Shown: one piece after another, positions 8,620-16,389 of the stretch
How the letters are laid out: every line of letters begins with the position of its first letter
Numbering within the stretch: position 1 is the stretch's first letter
NCBI RefSeq assembly: GCF_036227225.1
Contig: NZ_CP109444.1
Span: forward strand, 6,305,501 to 6,369,500
From: Streptomyces sp. NBC_01478
GTDB lineage: Bacteria; Actinomycetota; Actinomycetes; Streptomycetales; Streptomycetaceae
Direction of reading: 5' to 3'
DNA: 64,000 nt
Made by a program: the position numbers and the translations under genes
The notes under the pieces: model-generated
What the model was told of the DNA's origin: nothing
The model's database searches: none
The model's input: the letters and a program-made list of their open reading frames with translations, nothing else

Positions 8620-9653
8620 GGTCCGCTTTCTCCCTCCTGCGCCGGCTGGTCCTGCTGCAGGATCCCCGACTGGGCTATGAGGAAGCCGAGCTGGGCGCGG
8701 CTGCCGCTGCCCAGGGCCGTGGCGAGCTTGGCGATGTGTGCCCGGCAGGTGCGCACGTTCATGCCCAGGCGCCGGGCGATGGCCTCGTCGACGTGGCCCT
8801 CGACGAGCAGCTTGGCGATGGAGTGCTGGATGTCGGTGATGCCGTCGGCGGCGGTCTCGTAGGGGCTGCCGGCGCTCAGCGGGACCGCGCGGCTCCACAT
8901 GAACTCGAAGACCTTGATCAGGTAGCTCACCAGCCCCGGGTGCCGCAGCTCCAGGGCGACCTGGCGGTCGTCGCGTATCGGGATGAAGGCGACCGTCTCG
9001 TCACAGATGACGAGGCGCTCGACCAGCTCGTCGATGGTGCGGTACTCCACCTTGCCGTTGGCGAACTGGTCCACGTAGGCCAGCCGCTCCGGGATGTACC
9101 GGGCGGTGTGCTGGTACAGCGTCCGGATCCGTACGCCGCGGTCGGTCAGGGTCTTGTCGCGCTCCAGGCCCTCCATGATCCGGCGCTCGGGGTGGCGGAC
9201 GCTGGGCTGGACCGTCAGTACCTCGTTGCGGCACTGGTCCGTGGCCAGGTCGAGTGCTCCGTTGATGCGGTCGAGGCCCTCCAGCACGGTGATCGAGTGC
9301 TCCGGGGTCGAGCCCTGCGCGGTGAGCGTCATGAACGGCTCGAAGACCTCGGCCAGCTCCATGGACGTGCGCCTGCGCTCGGAGATCTCGCGTTCCAGCG
9401 GGTTGAGCCGCAGCGACAGCGCCACCGAGGGGGGCACCGGCCGGAGCCAGTTCTCGTCGTCCGGATCGGCGTGCAGGAGGGCGAACTCCATGAGGCAGGG
9501 GGCGTCCGCCACATCCGCGCGGGCTACGCGTCCCGTGCGTAGTGCGTTGGCATATACGCGTCTTCCTTCCTCACACAGTTCAGCGATGGTGTGGGGATGT
9601 GTCTCTTCTGTCGGATTTATAGTCAAATCTCCACCCCCCAGGGTCCTGAACAT
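8616..9653 (-). CDS. LuxR-type regulator with TrmB/PLD-like sensor domain (paralogue 4, operon leader)
   Basis: About 345 residues; first gene of the minus-strand regulator operon. The family motifs are present: ELCEEGRRVYANALRTGRV, LTVQPSVRHPERR, RIRTLYQHTARYIPERL, TIDELVERLVICDETVAFIP, then the helix-turn-helix (DIQHSIAKLLVEGHVDEAIA ... RTCRAHIAKL). The start is uncertain: ATG 9653 is given, but paralogue length and GGGTGGAGA favour TTG at 9624-9626 (LTINPTEETHPHT), and the frame is open to ATG 9674. The helix-turn-helix resembles paralogue 1 (RTCRAHIA) more than 2 and 3 (RTARVHIA). It is divergent from the small-peptide gene at 9740 across a short shared promoter region. Confidence 0.83.
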   Translation of the reverse strand: MFRTLGGGDLTINPTEETHPHTIAELCEEGRRVYANALRTGRVARADVADAPCLMEFALLHADPDDENWLRPVPPSVALSLRLNPLEREISERRRTSMELAEVFEPFMTLTAQGSTPEHSITVLEGLDRINGALDLATDQCRNEVLTVQPSVRHPERRIMEGLERDKTLTDRGVRIRTLYQHTARYIPERLAYVDQFANGKVEYRTIDELVERLVICDETVAFIPIRDDRQVALELRHPGLVSYLIKVFEFMWSRAVPLSAGSPYETAADGITDIQHSIAKLLVEGHVDEAIARRLGMNVRTCRAHIAKLATALGSGSRAQLGFLIAQSGILQQDQPAQEGESGP

Positions 9654-9739
9654 GCAGGAACATGATGCACTCATTGTGTGGTCATGACGTGCCTGAATGA
9701 GCCATCGTCTTATCAGACGGGGGAAGAGGGGACCTTCAA
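9627..9739. promoter_or_regulatory. Shared promoter region of the regulator operon and the GDTQWS peptide gene
   Basis: A short divergent region. It holds two direct copies of GAACATG exactly 10 bp apart (9648-9654 and 9658-9664), one helical turn, as expected for side-by-side binding of a LuxR-type protein, and a dyad CGTCT-TATC-AGACG at 9706-9719 ahead of the peptide gene. If paralogue 4 starts at ATG 9653, the repeats overlap its first codons, which is a further argument for the TTG start at 9626. Binding is inferred only. Confidence 0.4.
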
Positions 9740-9946
9740 GTGAGGACGAAGCCGACTATGCGTAAGAGAATGCTTCGCTCGGTGCTTGTCGCCGCCTTCT
9801 CCGCCGTTGTGGCCTTCGGAACGCTGAGTGGCCTCTCTGGTGCGAAGAGCGACACGCGGGCGGGGGACACCCAATGGTCGTCGGTGCAGGCCGACGCGGC
9901 CGTCGACGACGTCGTGGCCACACCCGGCGACACCCAATGGTCGTGA
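9740..9946 (+). CDS. Small exported peptide precursor with two GDTQWS repeats
   Basis: 68 residues from GTG 9740, or 62 from ATG 9758; GAGGGG precedes the first and GAGGA the second, so the start is open. A basic n-region (MRKRMLRS) leads into a hydrophobic stretch (VLVAAFSAVVAFGTLSGLSG), a clear export signal. The remaining 35 residues hold GDTQWS at 42-47 and again as the exact C-terminus, 63-68. Both copies are encoded by the same 16 bases (GACACCCAATGGTCGT), so the duplication is either recent or constrained. There are no Cys residues and no lanthipeptide or lasso enzymes nearby. It is divergent from three LuxR-type paralogues, suggesting a signalling peptide. I do not recognise the family with certainty. 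Confidence 0.78.
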   Translation: MRTKPTMRKRMLRSVLVAAFSAVVAFGTLSGLSGAKSDTRAGDTQWSSVQADAAVDDVVATPGDTQWS

Positions 9947-9947
9947 C

Positions 9948-10283
9948 ATGACGACACCTCCCGACGACCGCAGCTTCCGCCGAGAGATGGCCACGGCCTA
10001 CCGCTCGGGCTGGCACTTCATCGATCTGGCCACCGCGATCCCCCACAGCGGTGACTCGCTCATGGTGACCGTGTTCGGCGAGCCGGTCGTGGTGACGCGG
10101 GACGAGGACGAGGACGTCCGGGCGTACCGGTGTCTGCGGCGGCCTCGGGGGGCGCCGCAGCCAGTGCGATGCGCCATCCGGTACGGAATGATCTTTGTGA
10201 ATCTGGACCAGCGAGACCACCGGCTGGTGGAGACGGATGCCCCCGACATCCAGACCATCTCAGCCACCCCCCGCAGTGCCTGA
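9948..10283 (+). CDS. Rieske-like domain protein lacking cluster ligands
   Basis: 111 residues, starting 1 base after the stop of the peptide gene, so probably cotranslated. The chain follows the Rieske fold of ring-hydroxylating oxygenases: GWHFIDLATAIPHSGDSLMV, GEPVVVTRDEDEDVRAYRC, then RRPRGAP where the family has C-R-H-R-G-A, and then jumps to YGMIFVNLDQ, which in oxygenases follows the second ligand loop. The C-x-H and C-x2-H ligands are absent (Cys only at 62 and 75) and the loop between them is shortened, so a 2Fe-2S cluster should not form. It is either a decayed remnant or a repurposed fold tied to the neighbouring peptide. Confidence 0.72.
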   Translation: MTTPPDDRSFRREMATAYRSGWHFIDLATAIPHSGDSLMVTVFGEPVVVTRDEDEDVRAYRCLRRPRGAPQPVRCAIRYGMIFVNLDQRDHRLVETDAPDIQTISATPRSA

Positions 10284-10327
10284 CGCGATTCCCCCGTCGT
10301 AACAAGATCGCTCAGGTGCTTCCCCCC

Positions 10328-10368
10328 GCAGCGGCGTCACCGTGACCTGAACACGGTGACGCCGCTGC
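10328..10368 (+). terminator. Strong hairpin terminator of the peptide / Rieske-like unit
   Basis: A perfect 17-bp inverted repeat (GCAGCGGCGTCACCGTG and its complement) around the 7-base loop ACCTGAA, 45 bp after the Rieske-like stop. It is followed by GTTTGTG rather than a T-run, as is usual for Streptomyces terminators. Confidence 0.85.
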
Positions 10369-10637
10369 AGTTTGTGCGGAATGTGCGGGTATGGGCCCTG
10401 CGTCAGTGGCCGGAAGTGATCGCCTCGGCGCCTCATGGGCCGTCCGCTCAGCCCTTCCTTGGGGCCTGTCCGACGGGTCATGCCGCAGACGCGGGGTCCG
10501 GCACGCCCACCTGTGGCGCTGTCGTCGGTCTCCCCCGGTCTCGGCTTCGCTCGACCGGGAGGGACCCCCGTCGCTCCGCGTCGCCTTCCTGCTCCGCCTT
10601 GCGGTTGGGCGCACCGGACCCCGCGCGCCGACGCCGG
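10369..10637. other. Gene-free stretch with an imperfect dyad, resembling a dispersed Streptomyces repeat
   Basis: No reading frame here has a credible start or family match. The stretch 10460-10590 contains an imperfect 14-bp inverted repeat (GGTCTCCCCCGGTC at 10527-10540 against GACCGGGAGGGACC at 10553-10566, 2 mismatches) around GCTTCGC. Sequence of this kind, with GGTCTCGGCTTCGCTCGACC, is familiar to me as a dispersed intergenic element in Streptomyces chromosomes; that is from memory and was not searched. Confidence 0.45.
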
Positions 10638-11084
10638 TCAGTCACCGTTGCTTTCCTGCGACCCGATCCGCCGGACGGGCCCCAGCGCCCGTGTCAGCTC
10701 GATCTCGATCACCACGCGGGACGGGTTCGGTGACGGTGTCCGCCCGTAGCGCTCGGCGTACCGGCGCTCCGCCTCCGCGACCCGGTCGGGTTCCGTGCGT
10801 ACGGAGGCCCGGCCCTCCAGCGTCGCCCAGCGCCGCCCGTCCACCTGGCACACGGCGACCCGTGCTCCGAGGGGGCCGGCCGACAGCACGTTCAGCACCT
10901 TCCTGCTCGACTTGTTCGCGATGACCCGAGCCAGTCGCGCCTCCGGGTCGTATGTCACTCCGACGGGAACGACATGCGGGCTGCCGTCGGGGCGCGGGGT
11001 CGTGAGGGTGCACAGGTGCCGTTCCTGCCAGAAGGTGAGGTACGACGGGTCGGGATCGCCCGGGTCCACCGGATATGCGGCCAT
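10638..11084 (-). CDS. PPOX-class split-barrel protein, probably F420-dependent
   Basis: 148 residues from MAAYPVDPGDPDPSYLTFWQ. The split beta-barrel motifs of the pyridoxamine-phosphate-oxidase-like superfamily are present: ERHLCTLTTPRPDGSPHVVP (about 20-39), GVTYDPEARLARVIANKSSR and WATLEGRASVRTEPDRVAEA. Actinobacterial members of this size, ending in VVIEIELTRALG, usually bind F420 and reduce unsaturated or quinone-like substrates, though some bind FMN or haem. The frame is open 140 codons upstream; the ATG at 11082-11084 is chosen because the domain begins immediately after it. It is divergent from clpB, whose HAIR operator lies about 40 bp from this start. Confidence 0.82.
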   Translation of the reverse strand: MAAYPVDPGDPDPSYLTFWQERHLCTLTTPRPDGSPHVVPVGVTYDPEARLARVIANKSSRKVLNVLSAGPLGARVAVCQVDGRRWATLEGRASVRTEPDRVAEAERRYAERYGRTPSPNPSRVVIEIELTRALGPVRRIGSQESNGD

Positions 11085-11123
11085 GGTCCCGGAACTTAGT
11101 CCCCCGAACCTCCCCGCCACCGC

Positions 11124-11144
11124 CTTGAGTGGAATAGACTCAAC
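11124..11144. promoter_or_regulatory. HAIR operator (HspR binding site) upstream of clpB
   Basis: CTTGAGT - 7 bases - ACTCAAC matches the HspR-associated inverted repeat CTTGAGT-N7-ACTCAAG with one mismatch, 62 bp before the clpB start. In Streptomyces HspR, with DnaK as co-repressor, represses clpB and the dnaK operon through this site. It also lies close to the divergent split-barrel gene, which may share the control. Confidence 0.92.
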
Positions 11145-11205
11145 TTTGTGCACGTTGACGGAGTCAGTCCGTGTACGAAGGCCGTAGGAGGAGGAGCACC
11201 GGAAC

Positions 11206-13824
11206 GTGGACGCCGAGCTGACCAACAGGAGCCGGGACGCGATCAACGCGGCCAGCAAACGAGCCGTGACCGGGGGGCACGCCGACCTGACCCCGGCCCA
11301 CCTGCTTCTCTCGCTGCTCGCGGGGGAGGACAACGAGAACATCACCGACCTGCTGGCCGCCGTCGAAGCCGACCAGGCCGCCGTACGGTCCGGGGCCGAG
11401 CGGGTGCTCGCCGCGCTGCCCAGCGTGACCGGGTCGACCGTCGCGCCCCCGCAGCCCAGCCGTGAGCTGCTCGCGGTGCTCGCGGACGCCGACGAGCGCG
11501 CCAAGGAGCTCGGCGACGACTATCTCTCGACCGAGCACCTGCTGATCGGGATCGCCGCGAAGGGCGGTGCGGCCGGGGACGTACTCTCCCAGCAGGGGGC
11601 CAGTGCGAAGAAGCTGCTGGACGCGTTCCAGAAGAGCAGGGGAGGGCGCCGGGTGACCACACCCGACCCCGAGGGGCAGTACAAGGCGCTGGAGAAGTTC
11701 GGTACGGACTTCACGGCCGCCGCCCGCGAGGGCAAGCTCGACCCGGTCATCGGGCGGGACCAGGAGATCCGGCGGGTCGTCCAGGTGCTGTCCCGCCGCA
11801 CGAAGAACAACCCCGTCCTCATCGGCGAGCCCGGCGTCGGCAAGACCGCCGTCGTCGAAGGGCTGGCCCAGCGGATCGTGAAGGGGGACGTGCCCGAGTC
11901 CCTGAAGAACAAGCGGCTGGTCTCGCTCGACCTCGGTGCGATGGTCGCGGGTGCGAAGTACCGCGGTGAGTTCGAGGAGCGGCTGAAGACCGTCCTCGCC
12001 GAGATCAAGGACTCCGACGGCCAGGTCATCACCTTCATCGACGAGCTGCACACCGTCGTGGGCGCGGGCGCCGGCGGCGACTCCTCGATGGACGCGGGCA
12101 ACATGCTGAAGCCGATGCTCGCCCGCGGCGAGCTGCGCATGGTCGGCGCGACGACCCTGGACGAATACCGCGAACGCATCGAGAAGGACCCGGCGTTGGA
12201 GCGCCGCTTCCAGCAGGTGCTGGTCGCGGAGCCGTCCGTCGAGGACACGATCGCGATCCTGCGCGGCCTGAAGGGACGCTACGAGGCGCACCACAAGGTC
12301 GTCATCGCGGACAGCGCGCTGGTGGCCGCCGCGACCCTCTCCGACCGCTACATCACCTCCCGCTTCCTCCCCGACAAGGCGATCGACCTCGTCGACGAGG
12401 CGGCGTCCCGGTTGCGGATGGAAATCGACTCCTCCCCGGTGGAGATCGACGAACTCCAGCGCTCCGTCGACCGGTTGAAGATGGAGGAGCTGGCGCTCGA
12501 CAAGGAGAAGGACGCCGCCTCGATCGAGCGCCTGGAGAAGCTGCGCCGCGACCTCGCCGACCGCGAGGAGGAACTGCGCGGCCTCAACGCCCGCTGGGAG
12601 AAGGAGAAGCAGTCCCTCAACCGGGTCGGCGAGCTGAAGGAGAAGCTCGACGAACTGCGCGGCCAGGCCGAACGAGCCCAGCGCGACGGCGACTTCGACA
12701 CGGCCTCCAAGCTGCTCTACGGCGAGATCCCCTCCCTGGAGCGGGACTTGGAGGAGGCCTCGCAGGAGGAGGCGCTGACGTCTTCCGCCTCCGGCGGGGG
12801 CTCCAAGGACACGATGGTGAAGGAGGACGTCGGCCCCGACGACATCGCGGACGTCGTCGGCTCCTGGACCGGCATCCCCGCAGGCCGCCTCCTGGAGGGC
12901 GAGACCCAGAAACTCCTGCGCATGGAGGAGGAGTTGGGCCGCCGCCTCATCGGCCAGCGGGAGGCCGTACAGGCCGTCTCCGACGCGGTACGACGCACCC
13001 GCGCGGGCATCGCGGACCCCGACCGCCCCACCGGCTCCTTCCTCTTCCTCGGCCCGACGGGCGTGGGCAAGACCGAACTCGCCAAAGCCCTGGCCGACTT
13101 CCTCTTCGACGACGAACGGGCCATGGTCCGCATCGACATGTCGGAGTACGGCGAGAAGCACAGCGTGGCCCGGCTGGTCGGCGCGCCTCCCGGCTACGTC
13201 GGCTACGAGGAGGGCGGTCAGCTCACGGAGGCGGTGCGCAGGCGCCCGTACTCGGTGATCCTGCTGGACGAGGTGGAGAAGGCGCACCCGGAGGTCTTCG
13301 ACATCCTGCTCCAGGTACTGGACGACGGTCGCCTGACCGACGGCCAGGGCCGCACGGTCGACTTCCGCAACACGATCCTGATCCTCACCTCGAACCTGGG
13401 CAGCAACTTCCTGATCGACCCGGACACGGGCGAGGACGAGAAGAAGGCACAGGTTCTGCAGGTGGTGCGGCAGCGCTTCAAGCCGGAGTTCCTCAACCGC
13501 CTGGACGACATGGTGGTCTTCTCGGCTCTCGACCGGGAGGAACTGGGCCGTATCGCGGCCCTCCAGATCGGCCGCCTGGCCAAGCGCCTCGCGGAACGCC
13601 GCCTCACCCTGGAGATCAGCGACGAGGCCCTGACCTGGCTCGCCGACAACGGGAACGACCCGGCGTACGGCGCGCGCCCCCTCCGCCGCCTCGTCCAGAC
13701 GGCGATCGGCGACCGCCTCGCCAAGGAGATCCTGGCGGGTGAGGTCAAGGACGGGGACACGGTCCGGGTGGACGCGTTCGGGGACGGGCTGATTGTGGGG
13801 CCGGCGACCGGTAAGACGCTGTAG
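11206..13824 (+). CDS. clpB: ATP-dependent disaggregase ClpB
   Basis: 872 residues, normal for ClpB. The order is an N-terminal Clp domain (1-140, [18 protein letters not shown]), AAA-1 with Walker A GEPGVGKT near 207 and Walker [16 protein letters not shown], the M-domain coiled coil (about 405-530, rich in E, K, R and L), and AAA-2 with Walker [10 protein letters not shown] near 616 and [20 protein letters not shown]. ClpB works with DnaK/DnaJ/GrpE to pull proteins out of aggregates. The M-domain separates it from ClpA and ClpC. The GTG start has AGGAGGAG upstream. Control by HspR is shown by the HAIR site at 11124-11144. A linker of GGGS type ([12 protein letters not shown], about 527) precedes AAA-2. 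Confidence 0.97.
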   Translation: MDAELTNRSRDAINAASKRAVTGGHADLTPAHLLLSLLAGEDNENITDLLAAVEADQAAVRSGAERVLAALPSVTGSTVAPPQPSRELLAVLADADERAKELGDDYLSTEHLLIGIAAKGGAAGDVLSQQGASAKKLLDAFQKSRGGRRVTTPDPEGQYKALEKFGTDFTAAAREGKLDPVIGRDQEIRRVVQVLSRRTKNNPVLIGEPGVGKTAVVEGLAQRIVKGDVPESLKNKRLVSLDLGAMVAGAKYRGEFEERLKTVLAEIKDSDGQVITFIDELHTVVGAGAGGDSSMDAGNMLKPMLARGELRMVGATTLDEYRERIEKDPALERRFQQVLVAEPSVEDTIAILRGLKGRYEAHHKVVIADSALVAAATLSDRYITSRFLPDKAIDLVDEAASRLRMEIDSSPVEIDELQRSVDRLKMEELALDKEKDAASIERLEKLRRDLADREEELRGLNARWEKEKQSLNRVGELKEKLDELRGQAERAQRDGDFDTASKLLYGEIPSLERDLEEASQEEALTSSASGGGSKDTMVKEDVGPDDIADVVGSWTGIPAGRLLEGETQKLLRMEEELGRRLIGQREAVQAVSDAVRRTRAGIADPDRPTGSFLFLGPTGVGKTELAKALADFLFDDERAMVRIDMSEYGEKHSVARLVGAPPGYVGYEEGGQLTEAVRRRPYSVILLDEVEKAHPEVFDILLQVLDDGRLTDGQGRTVDFRNTILILTSNLGSNFLIDPDTGEDEKKAQVLQVVRQRFKPEFLNRLDDMVVFSALDREELGRIAALQIGRLAKRLAERRLTLEISDEALTWLADNGNDPAYGARPLRRLVQTAIGDRLAKEILAGEVKDGDTVRVDAFGDGLIVGPATGKTL

Positions 13825-13837
13825 GTGGCACCGTAGG

Positions 13838-13871
13838 GCCCTGGGCCGACCGGATCAGGTCAGCCCAGGGC
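13838..13871 (+). terminator. Terminator hairpin after clpB
   Basis: GCCCTGGGCCGACC and GGTCAGCCCAGGGC form a 14-bp stem with one mismatch around GGATCA, 14 bp after the clpB stop. Confidence 0.8.
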
Positions 13872-13949
13872 GGACAGTCCCGGCAGGGGTTGCCACCCCC
13901 CTCCCCGGATGGGGGAGGATGGCGGAATCCGTACGAAGGGAAATACACG

Positions 13950-14489
13950 GTGAGCATCGACCCGTCCTCGATTCCGAACTTCGGGGGCCAGCCCGAGCCG
14001 AACCCCCAAGGACCGGCGGGCCCCGTCGTCCCGGATCAGGACCTTGTGAAGCAGCTCCTCGAGCAGATGGAGCTGAAGTATGTCGTCGACGACGAGGGTG
14101 ACCTCGCGGCGCCGTGGGAGCAGTTCCGTACGTACTTCATGTTCCGTGGTGAGGACGACCAGCTCGTCTTCTCGGTGCGGACGTTCTACGACCGTCCCCA
14201 CGAGATCGACGCCAAGCCGCAGTTGCTGGAGTCCATCGACGACTGGAACCGCCGCACCCTGTGGCCCAAGGTCTACAGCCACACCCACGACGACGGCACC
14301 GTCCGTCTGATCGGTGAGGCGCAGATGCTGATCGGCACCGGCGTCGACCTGAACCACTTCGTCTCCTCGACGGTGAGCTGGGTGCGGGCCGCGATCGAGT
14401 TCGACCGCTGGCTGGTCGAGCAGCTCGGCCTCACCGAGGAGGTCGACGAGGCCGCCGAGAAGCCCGAGGACGAGGGCGACGAGGAGTAG
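13950..14489 (+). CDS. YbjN domain-containing protein
   Basis: 179 residues from GTG 13950 (VSIDPSSIPNFGGQPEPNPQ), with AAGGGA 9 bases upstream; the frame is open another 20 codons to the left. The YbjN domain covers about 35-160 (LVKQLLEQMELKYVVDDEGD; YFMFRGEDDQLVFSVRTFYD; VRLIGEAQMLIGTGVDLNHF). YbjN proteins are small class-I type III secretion chaperone-like folds of unclear function, widespread in actinobacteria. The C-terminus is very acidic (EEVDEAAEKPEDEGDEE). It follows clpB but a terminator lies between, so it is probably transcribed separately. Confidence 0.88.
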   Translation: MSIDPSSIPNFGGQPEPNPQGPAGPVVPDQDLVKQLLEQMELKYVVDDEGDLAAPWEQFRTYFMFRGEDDQLVFSVRTFYDRPHEIDAKPQLLESIDDWNRRTLWPKVYSHTHDDGTVRLIGEAQMLIGTGVDLNHFVSSTVSWVRAAIEFDRWLVEQLGLTEEVDEAAEKPEDEGDEE

Positions 14490-14522
14490 ACCACCTCGGC
14501 CCCTTTCGACCTGTGTGAACGT

Positions 14523-14559
14523 AACGGCGCCCGTCCACAGCCTGTGGACGGGCGCCGTT
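14523..14559. terminator. Bidirectional terminator between YbjN and aminotransferase genes
   Basis: A perfect 17-bp stem (AACGGCGCCCGTCCACA and complement) with loop GCC between two convergent genes; the A and T ends of the arms suit use in both directions. Confidence 0.9.
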
Positions 14560-14569
14560 GTCGTACCGC

Positions 14570-15775
14570 TCAGCCGGCCAGTTTCTTGAGCCGGTCCACC
14601 GCCTCCTCCAGCACGCCCACCTTCTTGCAGAACGCGAACCGCACGAAGGGCGCGCCCTCCTCCCGGTGGTCGTAGAAGACCGCGTTCGGGATGGCGACGA
14701 CCCCGGCGAGTTCCGGCAGGGCGCGGCAGAAGGCGAAGCCGTCGCCGTTTTGGGAGAGCTCGGGGCCCAGGGGGCGGATGTCCGTCGTGATGAAGTACGT
14801 GCCCGCCGGGCGGAAGACCTCGAAGCCCGCCTCCGCCAGGCCCGTCGCCAGGACGTCCCGCTTGGCCAGCATGTCCGCGCGGAAGGCGTCGAAGTAGGAG
14901 TCGGGGAGGGCCAGCGCCTCCGCGACCGCGTACTGGAACGGGCCCGACGCCACATACGTCAGGAACTGCTTCGCCGAGCGCACGGCCGTGACCAGCGGTG
15001 CCGTCGCGGTGACCCACCCGACCTTCCAGCCCGTGAACGAGAACGTCTTGCCCGCCGAACCGATCGACACCGTCCGCTCCCGCATCCCCGGGAACGTCAC
15101 CAGCGGAATGTGCTCGGCCGCGTCGAACACCAGGTGCTCGTACACCTCGTCCGTGATCACCAACAGATCGCGTTCTACGGCGAGTTCGGCGATCGCGGCG
15201 AGTTCCTCGCGGGTGAGGACGGTGCCGGTCGGGTTGTGCGGGGTGTTGATGAGGAGGAGGCGGGTGCGGTCGGTGACGGCGGCGCGCAGTTCGTCGAGGT
15301 CGAGGCGGAACGACCCTTCGTGCGGGCGCAGGGTGACCGGTACGCGGGTGCCGCCCGCCATCGCGATGCAGGCCGCGTAGGAGTCGTAGTACGGCTCGAA
15401 CGCGATGACCTCGTCGCCGGGCTCCACCAGGGCCAGCAGGGCCGCGGCGATGGCCTCCGTCGCGCCCGCCGTGACCAGGACCTCGGCGTCGGGGTCGTAG
15501 GAGAGGCCGTAGCGGCGCTCCTGGTGGGCGGCGATCGCGGTGCGCAGTTCGGGGACGCCGGGGCCCGGCGGGTACTGGTTGCCGCGTCCGTCGCGCAGGG
15601 CGCGGACCGCCGCCTCGCGGATCTCCTCGGGGCCGTCCGTGTCGGGGAAACCCTGGCCGAGGTTGATCGACCCGGTCTTCAGGGCCAGGGCGGACATCTC
15701 GGCGAAGATCGTCGTCCCGAACTCGGCGAGCCGGCGGTTGAGGAGGGGGCGTGCGGTGGAGGTCATGCCCGTCAT
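14570..15775 (-). CDS. PLP-dependent aminotransferase, class I/II, DapC-like
   Basis: 401 residues with the fold-type I motifs in order: GSINLGQGFPDTDGPEEIRE (substrate entry), NQYPPGPGVPELRTAIAAHQ, VLVTAGATEAIAAALLALVE (PLP phosphate region), NTPHNPTGTVLTREELAAIA, ITDEVYEHLVFD (Asp binding the pyridine N), SIGSAGKTFSFTGWKVGWV with the Schiff-base Lys in SAGKTFS, and a C-terminal Arg. The sequence is close in style to actinobacterial N-succinyldiaminopimelate aminotransferases (DapC, as I recall Mycobacterium Rv0858c) and also to kynurenine/glutamine aminotransferases, so substrate is not certain. MTGMTSTA offers two starts; AGGA lies 9 bases before the second ATG (15766). It converges on the YbjN gene. 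Confidence 0.9.
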   Translation of the reverse strand: MTGMTSTARPLLNRRLAEFGTTIFAEMSALALKTGSINLGQGFPDTDGPEEIREAAVRALRDGRGNQYPPGPGVPELRTAIAAHQERRYGLSYDPDAEVLVTAGATEAIAAALLALVEPGDEVIAFEPYYDSYAACIAMAGGTRVPVTLRPHEGSFRLDLDELRAAVTDRTRLLLINTPHNPTGTVLTREELAAIAELAVERDLLVITDEVYEHLVFDAAEHIPLVTFPGMRERTVSIGSAGKTFSFTGWKVGWVTATAPLVTAVRSAKQFLTYVASGPFQYAVAEALALPDSYFDAFRADMLAKRDVLATGLAEAGFEVFRPAGTYFITTDIRPLGPELSQNGDGFAFCRALPELAGVVAIPNAVFYDHREEGAPFVRFAFCKKVGVLEEAVDRLKKLAG

Positions 15776-15904
15776 CCTGCGCCCAAGCTCTGGACTTCCT
15801 CAACTCTGCTTTGGCACGTGAGACGGCCGGGCATCCCTGTGTCACGCACCACACGAGGCGCCCACGGGGGGCCGCTTCGGGGGAATCGGAAGGAGGGTGA
15901 CGTC

Positions 15905-16213
15905 ATGTTCTTCTTCGTCATCCTGGCGGTGATCGCGGTCTTCTTCGTCACGGCGATCGTCCGCGCGGGGCGCAAGAGCAGGATCGGCAAGGGGTCGGGT
16001 CGTGGGGCCGGGCTCCGCAGCGGTGGAACGGCGGCCGGTACGAGCAGTTGGTGGGCCGGGGACGGTGGTTCGTCGTCCTCGGGCGGGGGTCACCACGGTG
16101 GCGGTCACCACTCCTGCGGCGGCGGGCACTCGTCCTGCGGGGGCGGGTCGTCGTGCGGCGGCGGCTCGTCCTGCGGGGGCGGGGGCGGGGGCGGCTGCGG
16201 CGGGGGCAACTGA
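15905..16213 (+). CDS. Single-pass membrane miniprotein with Gly/Ser/His/Cys-rich tail
   Basis: 102 residues. Residues 2-20 (FFFVILAVIAVFFVTAIVR) form one membrane helix, followed by a basic turn (RAGRKSRIGKGSGRG), so the tail is probably cytoplasmic. From about 50 the chain is a repeat of GGG, SS, HH and C units (WWAGDGGSSSSGGGHHGGGH, then five spaced Cys), which could bind a soft metal such as zinc. The start is certain: GGAAGGAGGGTGA lies before ATG 15905. Streptomyces genomes carry similar proteins without known function. The stop codon is the first TGA of the tandem array that follows, and the repeat unit includes the last codons GGC-AAC. Confidence 0.8.
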   Translation: MFFFVILAVIAVFFVTAIVRAGRKSRIGKGSGRGAGLRSGGTAAGTSSWWAGDGGSSSSGGGHHGGGHHSCGGGHSSCGGGSSCGGGSSCGGGGGGGCGGGN

Positions 16214-16389
16214 GCGGGGCCGGCGGGGGCCGACAGAGAAGGGTCGGCAGGGGGCGACCGAGCGGAGCGGCGGGAGCAACTGAGCGGGCCGGCGGGGGCA
16301 ACCGAGAAGGCCCGGCAGGGGCCGACCGCGAAGCCGGCAGGAGCCGACCGAGAAAGGTCGGCCGGGGGCAACCGAGCGGACGCGGTGAC
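16202..16389. repeat. Imperfect 22-25 bp tandem array starting at the stop codon of the 15905 gene
   Basis: About eight degenerate units of the form GGGGGCAACTGAGCGGGCCG + GC. The first unit contains the last codons and stop of the preceding gene (GGC AAC TGA GCG). Later units vary (CCGAGAAGG, CCGAGCGGA). Unit lengths are 22 to 25 bases, so reading frames rotate. It is not a CRISPR array because no unique spacers separate the units. Confidence 0.85.

Noticed and set aside
10356..10924. Overlapping plus-strand frames in and after the 10.4-10.6 kb gap
   Set aside because: Composition is Arg/Pro/Ser-rich, they overlap the real minus-strand split-barrel gene, and they have no ribosome sites.
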